Assembly (NCBI GenBank): GCA_905160935.1
Contig: CAJHZI010000807.1
Location: 937,001-1,001,000 of the forward strand
Direction: 5' to 3'
DNA from: Enchytraeus crypticus
Lineage: Eukaryota > Annelida > Clitellata > Enchytraeida > Enchytraeidae
Length of the DNA: 64,000 bases
Positions 45,301 to 60,300 of the stretch are shown here, piece after piece. A model generated the notes under the pieces. It worked only from the letters and a program-made list of their open reading frames with translations. It ran no database searches and was not told the DNA's origin. The number at the start of each line of letters is the position of its first letter. Within the stretch, counting starts at the first letter, position 1. The position numbers and the translations under genes are program-made.

Positions 45301-48300
45301 GCTTCCATTTCACTGTCGATAGAATCAAGTCCCTCTTGTGGAGGTGTGGGAACCGGCAACGAATCATCATGAGGTACTGGTCGGCGTGCAGAGTCAAAGT
45401 CTGGATAAATTATGTTGTGCTTGTTCTTTACAGAAAACTCTATTACGTTGACGCTACAAAAATAGCAGTCCGCATGATGATCTCTTTGCTCTCTCCATAC
45501 CATAGGTATAGCGAAAGGCATGGAAAGCTTCCTTTTGTTTATGCAGTCGCGTAAGCCATTTGAACAAGCAGTGCATATGATATGTGGCGCCCAAACCCTA
45601 TCTTGGTCTCTAAGTGGACAGCCGCAGTAGGCTCCCTAAAGTTTTCGAATATCCTTCGTAATAGTTCTCTTTTGCGACTTCGGAGTGAGTGAACGTCACA
45701 CATATCAAAATGTATCCGGATGGTTTCTACATTCTAGAGGCATATTGATTGATTTTACTTATGAAGATAAACTCAAGATGGTTGTTTAGATTACATAATG
45801 ACGTCATGTGGAAGTTTCCAATTCCAAAGACTATGAAGAGAAATTTTAATCGAGGTCAGTAGAGGTCAATGCGGACGAAATATGCCTGCAGAAAATTGCG
45901 AGTAATGTAAAAATATAATCTACCTCATCGCAAAAGACTAAACGTAATAGAGAAAAACTGTTTGCATATTTAGAATCAGCGTCAAAAATCCTATACAGAT
46001 GACCCAATAATTTCCTGATGAAAAATCACTGTTGACCAGTGTTATTGTATAAGTCTATGACTTGCCAAAGTCGGTCCTATCTCTCATTGAGCAACTGTAG
46101 AACCATTTGAGTGGACAGAAGACACAAATTTGAAAGTGAAGCGATGAGGTAGCTATTATTAAATTTTTCTTAAACATCATATGGTTGCATTTCATTAATT
46201 TCCTGAAAATTTGATGGCACATAAAAGTAAAATAAACAGCATTATAGTGAAATGATCAACTATATTGATATCTGTCACTCTTAATACCCCATATTTAAAC
46301 CGTTAGGCAATTTAGACTATTTTCCGTATGAAAAGTAAGTCAGTCCAGTGAATGTCCGAGATATTACTGAGAAATCTCAGATCAGCGCGGCTGGGATTCG
46401 AACCCACGAGGGTTCAATTCACCTCAGGATCTGTCAATTAAATATTAATGTCGATATTGAGACATTCATACAACCTTCTCTTTGCGCAGATGCCGCCATT
46501 TCCGGACATCTATCGAGTTGAGTTGTTGAACTTGATCAAAGCCATGCTGCAGACAAACCCCGACAAGAGACCCAGTGTTGGGCGAATACTGCGGGATCCC
46601 TACATCAAGCAGAATATCGCTATCTTCTTGGAGGGCACGAAAAAACCGTATGATACCATTAATTAATATTCTACTGAATTAAATTAGCTGTTTACAGGAT
46701 TCTGCAGTACATATGGAATGAGATATCTCTTTATTGCCTTCATTTATGTCAAGAATTGGGCAGTTGATGTTTTTCGAGTGTATGATTATGGCTATAGTTC
46801 GCTAATCTGGTAAAATTAATTAAATATTTAGGTAATTTGATACATTTAGAAATGTGTTGATGACGTTCTGAATCATTCTCTGATTTGTATAAAAAGCTGT
46901 TAAAGCTAGTGTTAACATCAGTTTCCACACTCGAAAGTGATGTCAGTGACGGGAGTGCCCAGGATTTGAAACCCGCACATACTGATCCACGGTCGAGTAT
47001 CTTACCAACATCGCCACTGGCTGCAGCCAGTATATCACAACAGTTGTTAAATAGTTTTTGCTTCAATTACTCGATAACCCTTTTTATTGATTAATATGCA
47101 GTTCACTGCAATCTGACAGCAAGGCCGCATTGGGGGAAAGAAAATCTGGTGGTACTGCACAATCAGCTGACAGTAGCAATCAAAGTAAACAGCAGCCCTC
47201 ACAGGTTCTCTTTTAAATTAAATTATGTAACGAAGATGTTTCTTCTAAACATTGACTGCAGTCTTCATCGTCACCTCATGATGTATCGTATAAATTAAGA
47301 ATTTGTCAGTTTTTTACTGTCAGAACTGCATTTGGTAGTTTTAATTGGTAAAATGGGTTAGCAGCAGCCATCGTTACTAATGCAAGTCATTCATTAAATG
47401 ATTGATATCCACTTGGGCCCACTGAAGGTTAATCATATATCGAAGATTGCTGCCAATTGGTGCTATCAATAGCTAAGATATGATGAACTTTGGAAAGGAT
47501 TAATAATAAGATTATTAAAATGTCAGGAGCCTGTAAAGCAGTCTCGTGTGGTCAAAGGCCATGACACTGCAATAGAAATTGTTAGAGGTTACTATTATTA
47601 TTGTTATTATTATCTACTATTATCATTATTTTGTTATTATGATTAATATCATTAGTAATTTATCAGTTATTACTTATAATTATTATTATGAAAGTTAAAC
47701 GTTGCTGACTGCAGCAGAGGGTGACATTGCCCTGAATCCACTGCTTTTGGCTCCGGCAGCGCCCGTCCCCACTTCATCTGTTATCGATACACCACGACGG
47801 TGACTCCCCTGAACAGGCGTTGATGAGGCAGTTGTGAGAATTAATTATTATTATTATTATTTTTATTATTATCATTATTTTTCAAACATTTTTGGAGAAC
47901 TATTTATTGGGATTTTTATCTCCCTCTTGAAATTTAGAGAAACAACTAGTTGATGAAAATTTAAAATTATATACGGATTAATATCATTTCATTAAAATAA
48001 CAATGAATCAATAGCACCTCTAACAGTAAATATGTTCTTCTCGATAATATTTTATGAATTCCTTAATTCTGGTTTGTTTAATATATGTATGCAGTAGTGC
48101 CAGTAGAAATGTTTGATATAATATTTGATATATAGTCGCTGGACGATTACACCAATTGCGAGACGTCGGAATATGACTAACATTGCTTTCAATCATTTCA
48201 ATATTAAACATCTGCATGATCATATAATATATATTAAATATTTTTAACTCTCTCTCAGTGCACTTCCTACTGGTAGTGCACTGCCAGTAGGAAATGAGTG

Positions 48301-51300
48301 CACTCTTCACGTCCACATACGAGTTTTCCTTTTTCTCTTCACGTCCACATACGAGTGGATCTTTAAATCTGCTAGCATTCTTTTGATATACCATTATTCT
48401 TGGGGGGATTTTGCTTATGACGAGGTGGGCCCCTATGCCTTCCTCAGCTTCGACTAACATTTACTTAGCAGGGGCGTCATTCCATGAGAACACTGTCTTA
48501 TTTACCAATATTTTTACGTGATATTAAAATAATTATTTTAGCAAGCGGCACGAAGCAGGAATGGGAAGGTTGATGAGAGCCTTGAGCCACTGCACATTGG
48601 TCCAGATCTTGAGCCAATCAGAGAGGAGGCAACGCCCCGTGAGAGTATCACTGATGCTAGCTCTAAAAATAACAGGTCCTCTTCAGTATCTCAATCAATT
48701 TTATTCTATTTATAGGAAAAGCAGGTATTATTTATGCTCTCAATAAATCGATCAGTAGATCATGTCTATATATGTATACTGATGCTAGCTCTAAAAATAG
48801 CAGGTCCTCTTTAGTATCTCAATCAATTTTATTCTATTTGTAGGAAAAGTAGGCATTATTTAAACTCTCAATCAATCAGTAGATCATGATTATATATGTA
48901 TACATCTTAAGATGCGACAAACAGGAACTTATGAAGACTCTGTGAAATCACTTCAGAAATAATTTTTGTCACAGTTAAACGTTACATTGTGTTTGTGAGA
49001 AAGTTGTGAATAAAATTTGTGACTGAGTCAACTTGTTGTTAACTGTAATACCGTTTATAGAGTGTGAGAGTAGACAGTAAATACATGCAGATATGTGTGC
49101 CAGGGGCCTGCCCTAGGACGACACTATGATCTTAAAATAGAGGGGACTCATTGGGGGAGCTTGATTCTGGCTACTATATATTTAAATGGACCAGGGCTTG
49201 AACTTTGAGGGCTGAACACCGATTATTAGGGTGGGGGTTGCCCCTAGTCTCGTCGCCGGACCTGCCGTTTTCCAATTCACTGGATAGATCTGTAATTAGT
49301 AGGCTAACCTATTCATACTCCTGAGATCACTTTATCACTGAGATCACTATAATTATACTTCTAATTTCTTTAGCTGTATCCTAAACAAATTAACGAATAT
49401 CATGTCTTATTGTCTTTACCCAAAAAAGCCAATGCTGTGGAGTGTTCGGATTACAGAACAATCAGCTTAATACCTCATGCATTGAAGATCTTATTAAAGA
49501 TAGTAAATAAGCGCATTCAGTCGAAAGCAGAGATGATACTGAGCAAGACACAATTTGGTTTTAGGAAAGGATGTGGCACAAGAGAAGCAATAGGGGTAAT
49601 GCGGGTTCTTTCCGAAAGAAGCTTAGAATATGGAAATGACGTTTTTGTATGCTTTGTAGACTTCGAGAAGGCCTTTGACAGGATTGATTGGATAATGATG
49701 ATGAATATCTTAAAAAGAATAGGAATTGACTGGAGAGATAGAAGACTAATTTTGAACTTGTACATGAATCAAAGAGCAGTAATCAAAATCCAACAAGAAT
49801 ACTGAGAAGAAGGTGAAATAGGACGTGGAGTAAGACAAGGTTGTAGCATTTTGCCGCTGCTGTTTAAAATTTACGCTGAGGCAATGATGGAGGAAGCCAT
49901 GGAAGACTTGGAAGAAGGAATAAAAGTAGGAGGGAATTTGTTACAAGATGTACGATTTGCAGATGATCAAGGAATGGTAGCGGGCAGGGAGATTGGATTG
50001 CAGAAGATAATGGATAGGCTGAATGATACGGCCCTAAGATATGGCATGACGATTAATATAAAAAAGACCAAGGTTTTGAGAGTGTCCAATAATAAAGGTG
50101 AAGTTAATATCACAATAAATGGTACGAAATTGGAACAGGTAAGGAGTTTCAAATATTTGGGTCATACTATAACCGATGACGGAAAGTGTGAGACGGAAAT
50201 ATGCAGTAGGATTGCACAAGCAAAAGCGGCATTTGGTAGTAGAAAAGAACTGTTAACAAAAAGTCTAAAGAAAGACACAAAGATAAAGATAGTGAAAACT
50301 TTGGTTTGGACCACGCTATTGTATGGATTTGAAGCATGGACCTTAAGGAAGGAAGATATTAGGAAACTGGAGGCATTGGAAATGTGGATTTGGAGAAGAA
50401 TGGAGAGGATTAGCTGGACCCAAAAGGTTACAAATGAGGAAGTCCTGGAGAGAGTTGGCACAGATAGACAGTTGATAAATTAAGAAATAGGAAGAGGAGA
50501 TGGATAGGACACATACTAAGGGGGGAAGGTCTATTAAAAGAGGTCGTAGAAGGTAGAATGGAAGGAAAAAGAGGCAGGGCAGGCCGAGATTAGGTATGTT
50601 AGATGATTTAAAGACCCGCTCATATGTGGAAATGAAGAGGAAGACAGAGAAGAGTGGAGGCGTTATGTACCATGGACCTGCCAGTAGGCAGTGCACTAAG
50701 AGAGAGAGAGAGAGAGATTGTCTTTACTTTTAAATTCAGCTTTCTGCCTTTTTCAGTATATGTGCTCTACCACATTTCACTCGTATATGTTTCTATTTTT
50801 TATGTAGTGTCAAGAAATCTGTTGCATCAGAAAATCCGTCCAGTAATTTGCCTAGCAGGCATAGATCTCAATCTGGTAGTGATCATCCATTGGCTGATTC
50901 AAATATTAGCTCCGCCCGTGAAGAGGATAGTGGACAATCATTGCCCAGTAAACAAACGGAGGTTTATTACATATTTAATTTTGCTGTAGGGCCTATATTT
51001 TAATTCTATTGACCTTTCTTGTTTCTTCTTTCGAGTCTATATTTTGTTCTGTTCAGACTGTTCAAATTTCACTGTAATCTCATGTTTTGCGGCCTTGACA
51101 GTAATTACTTTATAAAATCGTAATAAGTAGACCTAATGCTAGAATTGGTGTTTTTTGCACTAATTGTATTTTGTAGAATTAAAAGCATCAACGTTTTTCG
51201 AAGTTACTTGCAATAGGCCTAATATTAAAAGATGTTTTGTCCTATCTTGAATTCAATTATTTTATTTTCTTATGTAATAAATTGCTAGTATAGTAAACTA

Positions 51301-54300
51301 ATAGACTGCTTTATAAGATATCACATTTATATCTGGGACATGTTTTCTTCAACTGTTATTTCTTGTAAAATTTCAATTTCTGTTGACTTTCGTGTAAATA
51401 TTTCTGTTTTAAATCTCTGTTTTTAATTTTTTCACTAAATTAGTTGCTTGTACACTGTGACCATCTGGTTAATTAAACTTTATGCCTATATTTAGAAGTT
51501 TCAATGACTTTATAGTTTAAGTTTTTCTTTAAATTCATATGCTTAGTAATTGTACAAATTTACCATACTTTCATGTTGCTAGTAACTGTTGCTAAATTTT
51601 ACCTTAAACTCAATTGTATATAATGCTATTAGAATGCTGTTTTAATACTACTAGTATTCTGTAATCAGAAATACTGACTGTATGCTATGTTCTGTAATCA
51701 GAATACTGGTATTTTTCAAATAAACTATATGTAATTTCTTATTTTGGTGATGTCTTTTTTTAAGTTTATTCTGCTAAAAGTGAATATATAAATATAATTT
51801 GTAAATATATTCTGTAGGCCTAAATATATTTTGCACGTTGACTATTTGGCTTTTTATACCGAATTGGAAAAACACTATACTGTTGGCCTTCATTCCCCTT
51901 TTTATACTTGTATATATATTTACAAAACAGTGGTTTTAAAGTAATGGCATTTAACTTTTAGATTTCTCTTGCCAAAGATTCGGCATATGCAACAAAGATT
52001 TCATCTTCGAGCTCTTCAGGGGATATCAGAGGAGGAGGTGACAACAACTACATAGTCAAAGATTCTAAATCCGTCCACCAGGAGAGATATCGGCGCCAGT
52101 CATTCGAAGAACAAGAATGTGCGCAGCAGAAGCCAGAACGAGATCTGGCGAAAATGAAACAAGAGCGGAGGAGTGTAGTGGAAGAAGAAAAATTTAATGG
52201 AGGCGTGCGATCATCAGTAGATTCTATTGACGGCGGGAAGAAGCGAACACGGCGAAGGGAAAAGATCGCCCGAGTTTATTCAGATAGGCAACCTAGAGTT
52301 CTGCCACTTTATGAATCAGAGAAAACTAGATACTCTAAAGTAAATAATTCAGTAGAAAATAAGCCAAAACATGATCGTAAAAGTAGCGAATGTACCGTTA
52401 GGCGCATTAATAGTGGTGTTGAAATTTCTGTAGCGAATGGCGAGGATATAAGATGGGAGAAAGAAGAAATGATTACTAATGGAGCTGACTCAGGTGATAG
52501 TCATAATAGGAAAAGTTATTCATCACATAATCACATTGGTCCGGAAATTGTTATGGAGAACGGTTATCACAATTCAGTTTTACAAAGGAATTTAAAAGAT
52601 TATCAGAGTAGAAGATATGCAGACGATCAGATAGACTACGATATAATTCCATCTAAAGACTTGAATAACCAGAGGCCAGATGAGCGTCAATACGATGTAA
52701 GAGTAAGTCGATTATCTCATGCTTAATGCGTCTTGGTTAAAGCATGAATTAATAATTCTTAACTAAATAATAAAATTAATTATTAATTATAATTACCTTG
52801 AATCGTCCAATTATTATGTTATGATCCTTCCAATTCATTAGCTTAATTATACACAAGTAACAACAGTGCATCCCAAAGTACTCCGAAAGTTATTTTTCTG
52901 TTAATGTCATACTGTCGCCAAGACTCCAAGTAAATCGCCATCGGCTAACCCTTTTTTATTATTAAGATATTTACTAGTCAATGTCATTTATCATTTTTAG
53001 GTTTATATGTTGTTTTATTGTATTGAATACGAAAACGGCTACTCAGTTTTTAAAAATTAAATAATAGGCTACCATTGTTTGACGGAATTAAGTGGCGGTT
53101 CAAAGAATTTGTCTTTGTATTGCAAAATTTAGTTATCACAGTGAAATTAATAATAATGTCATTTAATTTTCCAGTTCTTCATTCTATTGCTTTGGAGTTA
53201 AAGTGCACTTGAATTTTCACGATTTCTTGTTTCTCATTTTCACAATACTCAAGTAATATATATTCTCATTTAATGTTGTTTCTCTTGAGTGTCTTAAATA
53301 TACATACTTATCATAACAGCCGCAAATATATTTTCACTGAGGTGTTTGTTTATTGTATGATATTTGAAAATAATTCTACTGAAAACTGTTCATATCAATC
53401 TTTTCGAAATCATGATTTTTATTAAATTAAGGCATCATTGTAGATGTGAATTTACCAAAACATTTTTTGAGTAGTAATGCTGAGAAGACTTGTCAATGAT
53501 GATTTGCTCTCTAACATCAACATTTTTTATTTTGAATGTAACTTTTCATCTAGTACCTACCATCTGCAAATATTCATAAGAGTTTGATCAAATCAATAGC
53601 TGTTTTTCTAAAGCATCTTAATGCTGATGGACTAAGACTTGATCGTGCTGTTAATTTTGTACGATTTCTGCATTATATCGTGCTTCCGATAATAAATTAA
53701 TATGTTATTAGCTAATAGAATCCATATTAGACAGAAACAGTAAACCTCTGTTCTAGTTTTTCTAAGTCTGAAGTTTGCTTGTTTGCATGCTAAACAAATA
53801 AACAAGCAGTGTGTTTATTTCGTAATGAGGTCCCTGACATTGCCTTATGGTGAGGAATCAGACGTTAAATTCTTATTGATTGATTATAGTGCCTACAAAT
53901 AGAAATTTTTATTGACACTGTCTGTTAAAACTGGTCTGCTAAGACCAACCATTAATTTTGTCCTGACAGACTAAAAGTATTCTTAACTAAAGAAAATCCA
54001 ATGATTACGGTTAGGTTACAAAACGTAAATAACTTCAACTTCTTTGTGAAGTAGTTTTAAAGTATATTACTTATAGAAGGCTTCTGATCTAGTCTAGTGA
54101 CTAAATTATTAAACTAGTTCGAAGTAGTTGCTTATATAAAGCATTTAGATGGATTAACTTCCTTTGTTTGTAGTTTTGTAGTGTTACTACTTTTTAAATT
54201 TAATTATATGTCCTATTTACATATAGTAACCCTTTAAATTTAGGTAAGGGCCTACGGAGACAGCATTTAATAAGATGCGCAGACGGTTTGATACTCCTTA

Positions 54301-57300
54301 ATTTAAAACGAATAATACTGAAAGAAATCAAATCTACCTGCACGCGGAAGTAGCGACTCAAGCCACTTTCCTATTTAATTATCGGAACTGAAGATTATTT
54401 AGATTTAGTAAAGATTATAAGACTGCGAAGCATCAATGAGAACTTGAGAGGCTGAACTAACACTGACATTGTATGTGCGTATGAATAATTACATTTTTAT
54501 TTACTTTATATACTTTTTAATAAAAAATGTATATACTTTATATACTTTAATACTTTGTTAATAATTACGCAGACTCCCGTATCAAGACCTCTTCCTGTTC
54601 CTGAATCTCGCTCTATTAGAGGTTCCTCAGGTTCGCGGTCATCCACTGAATCTTCATCCAAGCCTCCCTTAGAACCCAAGAGTGGCTCTAGTCCAGCTTC
54701 GTCTAAAACCTCTGAGAGCTCTCAGCGAAAACGTTCTACCAGTCGTAAAAACCGCTCTAGAAATTCTGAAGAAGAAAATTTTCATGCTGAAAAATCTCGT
54801 GATAGTGAATCACGTCGAAGTAGCTCCAGAGAGAGAGATTTTCGTGCAGAAAAATCTACTAATGGTAAATCCGGTACTGCAAAGTCTCAGAACATTGAAA
54901 CAAGAGATAGACTAGGCTGGGAAAACGTGGAGTCTGGCTATGCTTCCGTGAATAATTCACTGGGTGAGGGTAAAGAGAGAAGGGAAGATCGAGGGTGGCA
55001 GAGTCCGCGGGGAAGCTTCGATGCTGCTGCGCCCAGGGTAGGCTAATCTGCCCTCTTAATTTGCTCACCGACTTGGATTTGTTTAAACAATGCTCGAAGT
55101 TGTTATAGACGACATTAGCGCTTATGTCATGTTATGCTAATTGTTAAGCTATGTTATGCTAATTTTCGTGTTTGCTATGTTAAAATGTGACTCATGCCAG
55201 GTCTGTGTAACGGTATGATGGCATGGAAGTTGATAGCGCGTGATGTATATGTTACAGCCTATGTATAATGTTTTCCCGTTTTAAATTTATTCTAACGAAG
55301 TATTCAAGTCTAATTTTTATTCCAGTTCCTAAGAATGACTCAAATTTGTAATTGATTAAATTTGAATTTTATCTGAATTAGTTAGTTATTACATTCATCA
55401 ATATCATCTTCCCTTAAATCCCAGTTTAACCAGGATCGGGATACGAATAACTTTTCTCCAGTCAAGTTTACCCATTCGTTTAAGTTTTTGCAGCAATTTC
55501 TGGAGCCCTAGGCGCTCACCAACCTATTGCCCTTTCTGACTTTGGTTTGAATCTAGTTTTTTTTGTCACCTTCTACGACATGTGCATATTTACACGGTTG
55601 GTCTATTCTTCAAGCGACCCGGACACAACACGGGGAGGTCAATTATTACATTAAGTGATATTATTAATTTTTATTTTATAGATGTATTAATATGCTAAAT
55701 ATTGATTTAATTAATTATTAGATTGATTACTGGATTGACAGATGAGCAAAGGAGCGAGAGCTAGAAGGAGAGCAGAGAGGGAGAGTCAGACGCCCAGGTC
55801 TCACACAAGTATTGGTCAGTCACTATTCATATATCGCTTCCGGTTGTATTTGTTGTTCGAGTTACTATATAGTTTATTATTCTACTTGTTGTTGATTGAC
55901 TTATTGATTGACTGACTGACATACTGAATGATCTATTGATATTTTCATTGATTGATTGATTGATTAATTAATAGATAGATTGATTGATTGATTGATTGAT
56001 TAATAGATAGATTGATTTATAGATTGACTGATTGATTGATTGATTGCTAGATCTACCTGCCATGTCTCGTGATCAGACAGATTCTAGTATTGATGACGGA
56101 AGACACCGTGCACACAGTCAGTCATCTGACTACACAGACATTCACCGATCTAAGTCTTCAGACTTCAACAGATTGAAGGTATGCTCAATTGTAATCTATA
56201 TTAATAAAGCTATAGTGTAGTGTATACTAAAAACCTGGGCTTCAACAGATTGAAGGTAAGCTCAAATGTATTTTTATTAATAAAGCTAGAGTGTAGTGTA
56301 TACTAAATGCCTGGGCTTCAACAGATTGAAGGCAAGCCGAGATATAATTTATATTAATCCAAATCTTCATGCTGAAAGATAAAAGGTATTTTATGTGTTA
56401 AACTCAAACATAATTTATGTGTTAAACTAACATCGTTGGACAATGTCAGCTTAACTAAATATTTTACTGTGTTTTTTTGCTGTACATTACATGCATTAAA
56501 TAGTTTTACATGCGGTGCTTGTAAAGTTGTCGAATGGATGGTTGAAGTCGGAATAAAGTATAACTAAGGCCTATAGTACAAGGCCTATAGCCGCTTAAAC
56601 GTAGGCTTATAGTTTCTATTCCATAGTGACATCTGAGATATTTCAACAAAGGCCATTCATTGGTAAACTTGAGTTTTTAAAATGTGGTAATATTTAAATG
56701 CACATTTTCAATCTCTTTTGACGTGTTTCCTTGCCTCACTTGGCTATTTAACCTTCCATTAATTTATTCAATTATTATTTATTTATTAACTTTATTTATT
56801 TATTACATTTATCACATCATACACATAAATATTGTTGCTGTTGTTGTTGTTTTTCCATCCCTGCTTGGCTGTATTTTGGCATTTCTTTTGAAGCGACGAT
56901 GCATTCAAGTATCTTCTCAGACATTTGATGATAAATAGCTGTAGTGTATGTCTACGCTTACGAACAACACTTCTGTTCTAGAATGGGCAGATGCAGCGGG
57001 TGAGAGATGGGGAAGACGAAGACAGACAGAAGCACGAGAGGAGACGAGCAAGCAGATCAAGCGTGCTGGATGTTGACATGGATGACGAAGAAGAAGAAGC
57101 AAGTAATGAGCTGAGAAAGAGCAGCAGTTCCAGTACATCGTCAGTGGACGCTGAGGACTCTCGTGTTAGAGAAGTAAAGAGGTTAGAACCAACTTTTAGC
57201 TTGAAAATACCAATTCGTCGAAATTTCATGTTGTATCTAACAGTCAAATCGATAAGACAAATACGTTGTCTAGTTTCTTCACTAACTGATTCACTAATGT

Positions 57301-60300
57301 CTTTGCTAATTTGTAAACTGTTTATTGACTAAAGTTACTTAATGAATTGAATGACCATGACTTGAATTGAGTGGATTGATTCATTAAATCATTTATTAAT
57401 TATCATGATGGATTAATTGGATTGATTCAAACTTAATTTATTATCATGATGGTATGATTGGATTTATTCTCAACTTAATTAATTGATTATCGTGGTGGTA
57501 TGATTGGATTTATTCTCAATTTAATTGATTGATTATCTTAATGGACTGATTGGATTGATTACAGAGCTGATCGCGAGATGAAATCATTTATCACTCTGCT
57601 GGACACAACACTGCACATGCATCGACACAGGTCTCCACGTGATGACGACATCCCTGATCAATTCAATACTAACAGTAACGATGATAATGCTGACGATGAT
57701 GAAGAATTGGTGATTGCAGAAGATGTTAATGTTCGACCTCCCGTCAGTAAGATCTGCGACCTGACCTTTGTTAAGCCCCGTCCGTCGAGGTTACCTGCTG
57801 GATCTAACTATCCTGTGATTGATGGGGGTCCCACAGCACCGACTGAAGCTGTGGCTCAGCAGAACCATCCTGATGGAAGAGGTGTGGATGATATTCGACG
57901 TGTCTACTTTCTATTTATTTATACTTAGATATGTGCTTCCCTGTGTTGTGTCTGGGTTGTTTGAAGAATTGACCAACCGATGACTGCACGTGTCGTAGAA
58001 GGCGACTAAAGCACTAAGATCTATACCAACGTTAGAAAGGGCTTTCGGTTGTTGAGCTCCTAGGCTCCAGAAATTGCTACGAAAAATTTAACGAATGTAA
58101 AATCTCAAATAAGGGATTGACTGATGATGTGATGTGGGACGGAGAGGATTTGAGACAGTCTATTCGTATCCCGACCCTGTTTGAACGGGGATTCAAGGGA
58201 AGATGATGATGATGATGACTTAGATATATGCTAAGCATTTTTTAATCTAAATTTCAACGATCCTTGGAACTTTTTGGACCGGTATGGATTTTATATATAA
58301 ACTATTTTTGGGTCCTTGTAGATTTAAAAAACAAATTATATATTAGAATTTAATGAGTTGCAGTGGCATCAGTATACTATCAGTATTTTCAAATGTATGG
58401 AGCCAGTGGCGATGTCGGTAAGTTATTCGACCGCGGATGAGTATCTACGAGGTTCAAATCCTGGGCTCGCCCGTTACTGACATCGCTTTCGAGTGAGGAA
58501 ACTGACGTTAACATTAGCTATACCAGCTGTAAATGTCTTTTGTCTCTTGATTTTATCATGAAGTTGCTTGGTAACTTTTGCGTTTAAACGGGCTCTGTTT
58601 TATTGTTAAATAGCTTACGATATTAAACGGACTCTATTTTATTGTTGTTTAACTTATGATATTGCCCTGTTATTGTCTAATCGTTACTCTCCTTGTTATT
58701 TTGTTTCTTGCTCTTCTCATGAAGTTGCTGGCCTTTTTTGCATTTAAACAGAGTCTATGATATTGCTGTATAGCTTATGATATTGCCCTGTTATTGCCTA
58801 ATCGTTGCTCTCCTTGTTATTTCCGCGGAAACATGAAAATGGTCCAACAACTGAATAACTTAGGTATTGAAAAATTGCTGGAATTCCTTGTTAGATTAAT
58901 TTTTATAATATCTTCTCCAAAGTAGTTAATTTTATAATTAAAATTTTTGCATTGATTCTAGCGGAATGTTTGAAAGCTATGGTTATCTACTGATGTACTG
59001 ACTCTGCAAAGTCCACGTGCAGTATTTGATTAATTTATTGCAGACATTGGCATAAGCATGACTTCTACAGGTCGTCTGTGGGAAAGAATCGTGATACTCA
59101 GAAAGTAAGTATGGCTGGTTAAGCAGTGGTTATAAGCCATTCATTTATTTTAAAGTACTGCTCGTTATAAGCCATTTGTGTGGCTTTAAGTACTCCTTGT
59201 TAAACGCGATTTGTATGGCTTTAAGAATTGCTTGTTATACGTCATTCATGTAGCTTTAAGTATTGTTGGATTTACGCCATTCATGTAACTTTAAGTGCTG
59301 TTTATTATAAGTCATTCATTTGGCTTGACATGAACGTTAGTTTGAATAATCATAGTAACTGAACAGTAGGTATTGAATATTATCAGTGGTTTTGATCTTC
59401 AATTTTTCTTATTAGAGTTAATGAATTACTCTGCAACATCGATAAATCGAAAGCTATGCCTGGTATTGCGTCACTTTCGTAGTGCTTTAAGTAATAAAGC
59501 GAATAGTGGATATAATCCCGGAAATTACTGATCCATAGTCGGACACTAAATTGAGCATGGTACTTGGCTCAGCCCAATATCAAGATAATCTAGGACAATT
59601 ATATGTCTATGCAACATAATAAAGGGCAAGTTATAGGCCAGGTGTGTCCTTCGTCGAGCTGTGTTTCAGATTTTCTTGCTCTGGTTAATGGACTTGTTCA
59701 GATCTCGCTTACTCTTCTGCGTCGCATGTTCATCGTATCACGTTCTTTACATGACTACGTTCGTTACATGGCTACTTTCATTACATGGCTACGTTTATTA
59801 CATGGCTACGTTTATTGCACAGCTACGCTTATTACATAGCTACTTTCATTACATAGCTACGTTCATTACATGGCTACATTCATTCCATAGCTATGTTCAT
59901 TACTTAGCTACGTTCATTGCATGGCAACGTTCATTACATGGCTACGTTCATTACATAGCTACGTTTTACATGGCTACGTTTTACATGGCTACGTTCATTA
60001 CATGACTACGTTCATTACATGGCTACGTTCATTACATGGCAACGTTCATTACACATGGCTACGTTCATTACATAACTACGTTAATTACATGGCTAAGCTA
60101 TGTTCATCTCATAGCTATGTTCATCTCATAGCTGCGTTCATTACTGGCTACGTTTATTACATGGCTACGTTCATTGCGTATCTAGTTTCGTGCTGGGGAT
60201 TGAGACCTTTCAGCAGTTGCCTATTTCTTTTAAGAAGTCTCTCAGACCTGACATCGCTTTGATATAAGAAACTAAGCGTTAAATCTGAAACTTATCTTAA

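Noticed and set aside
48020-48460. 146-codon minus-strand frame
   Set aside because: It runs through a LINE-related 3' fragment and AT-rich intron; no homology or splice signals.
59603-60262. Three overlapping frames of 78-114 codons ([14 protein letters not shown] type), resembling membrane proteins
   Set aside because: The hydrophobic pattern comes from the 17-bp repeat read in successive registers.
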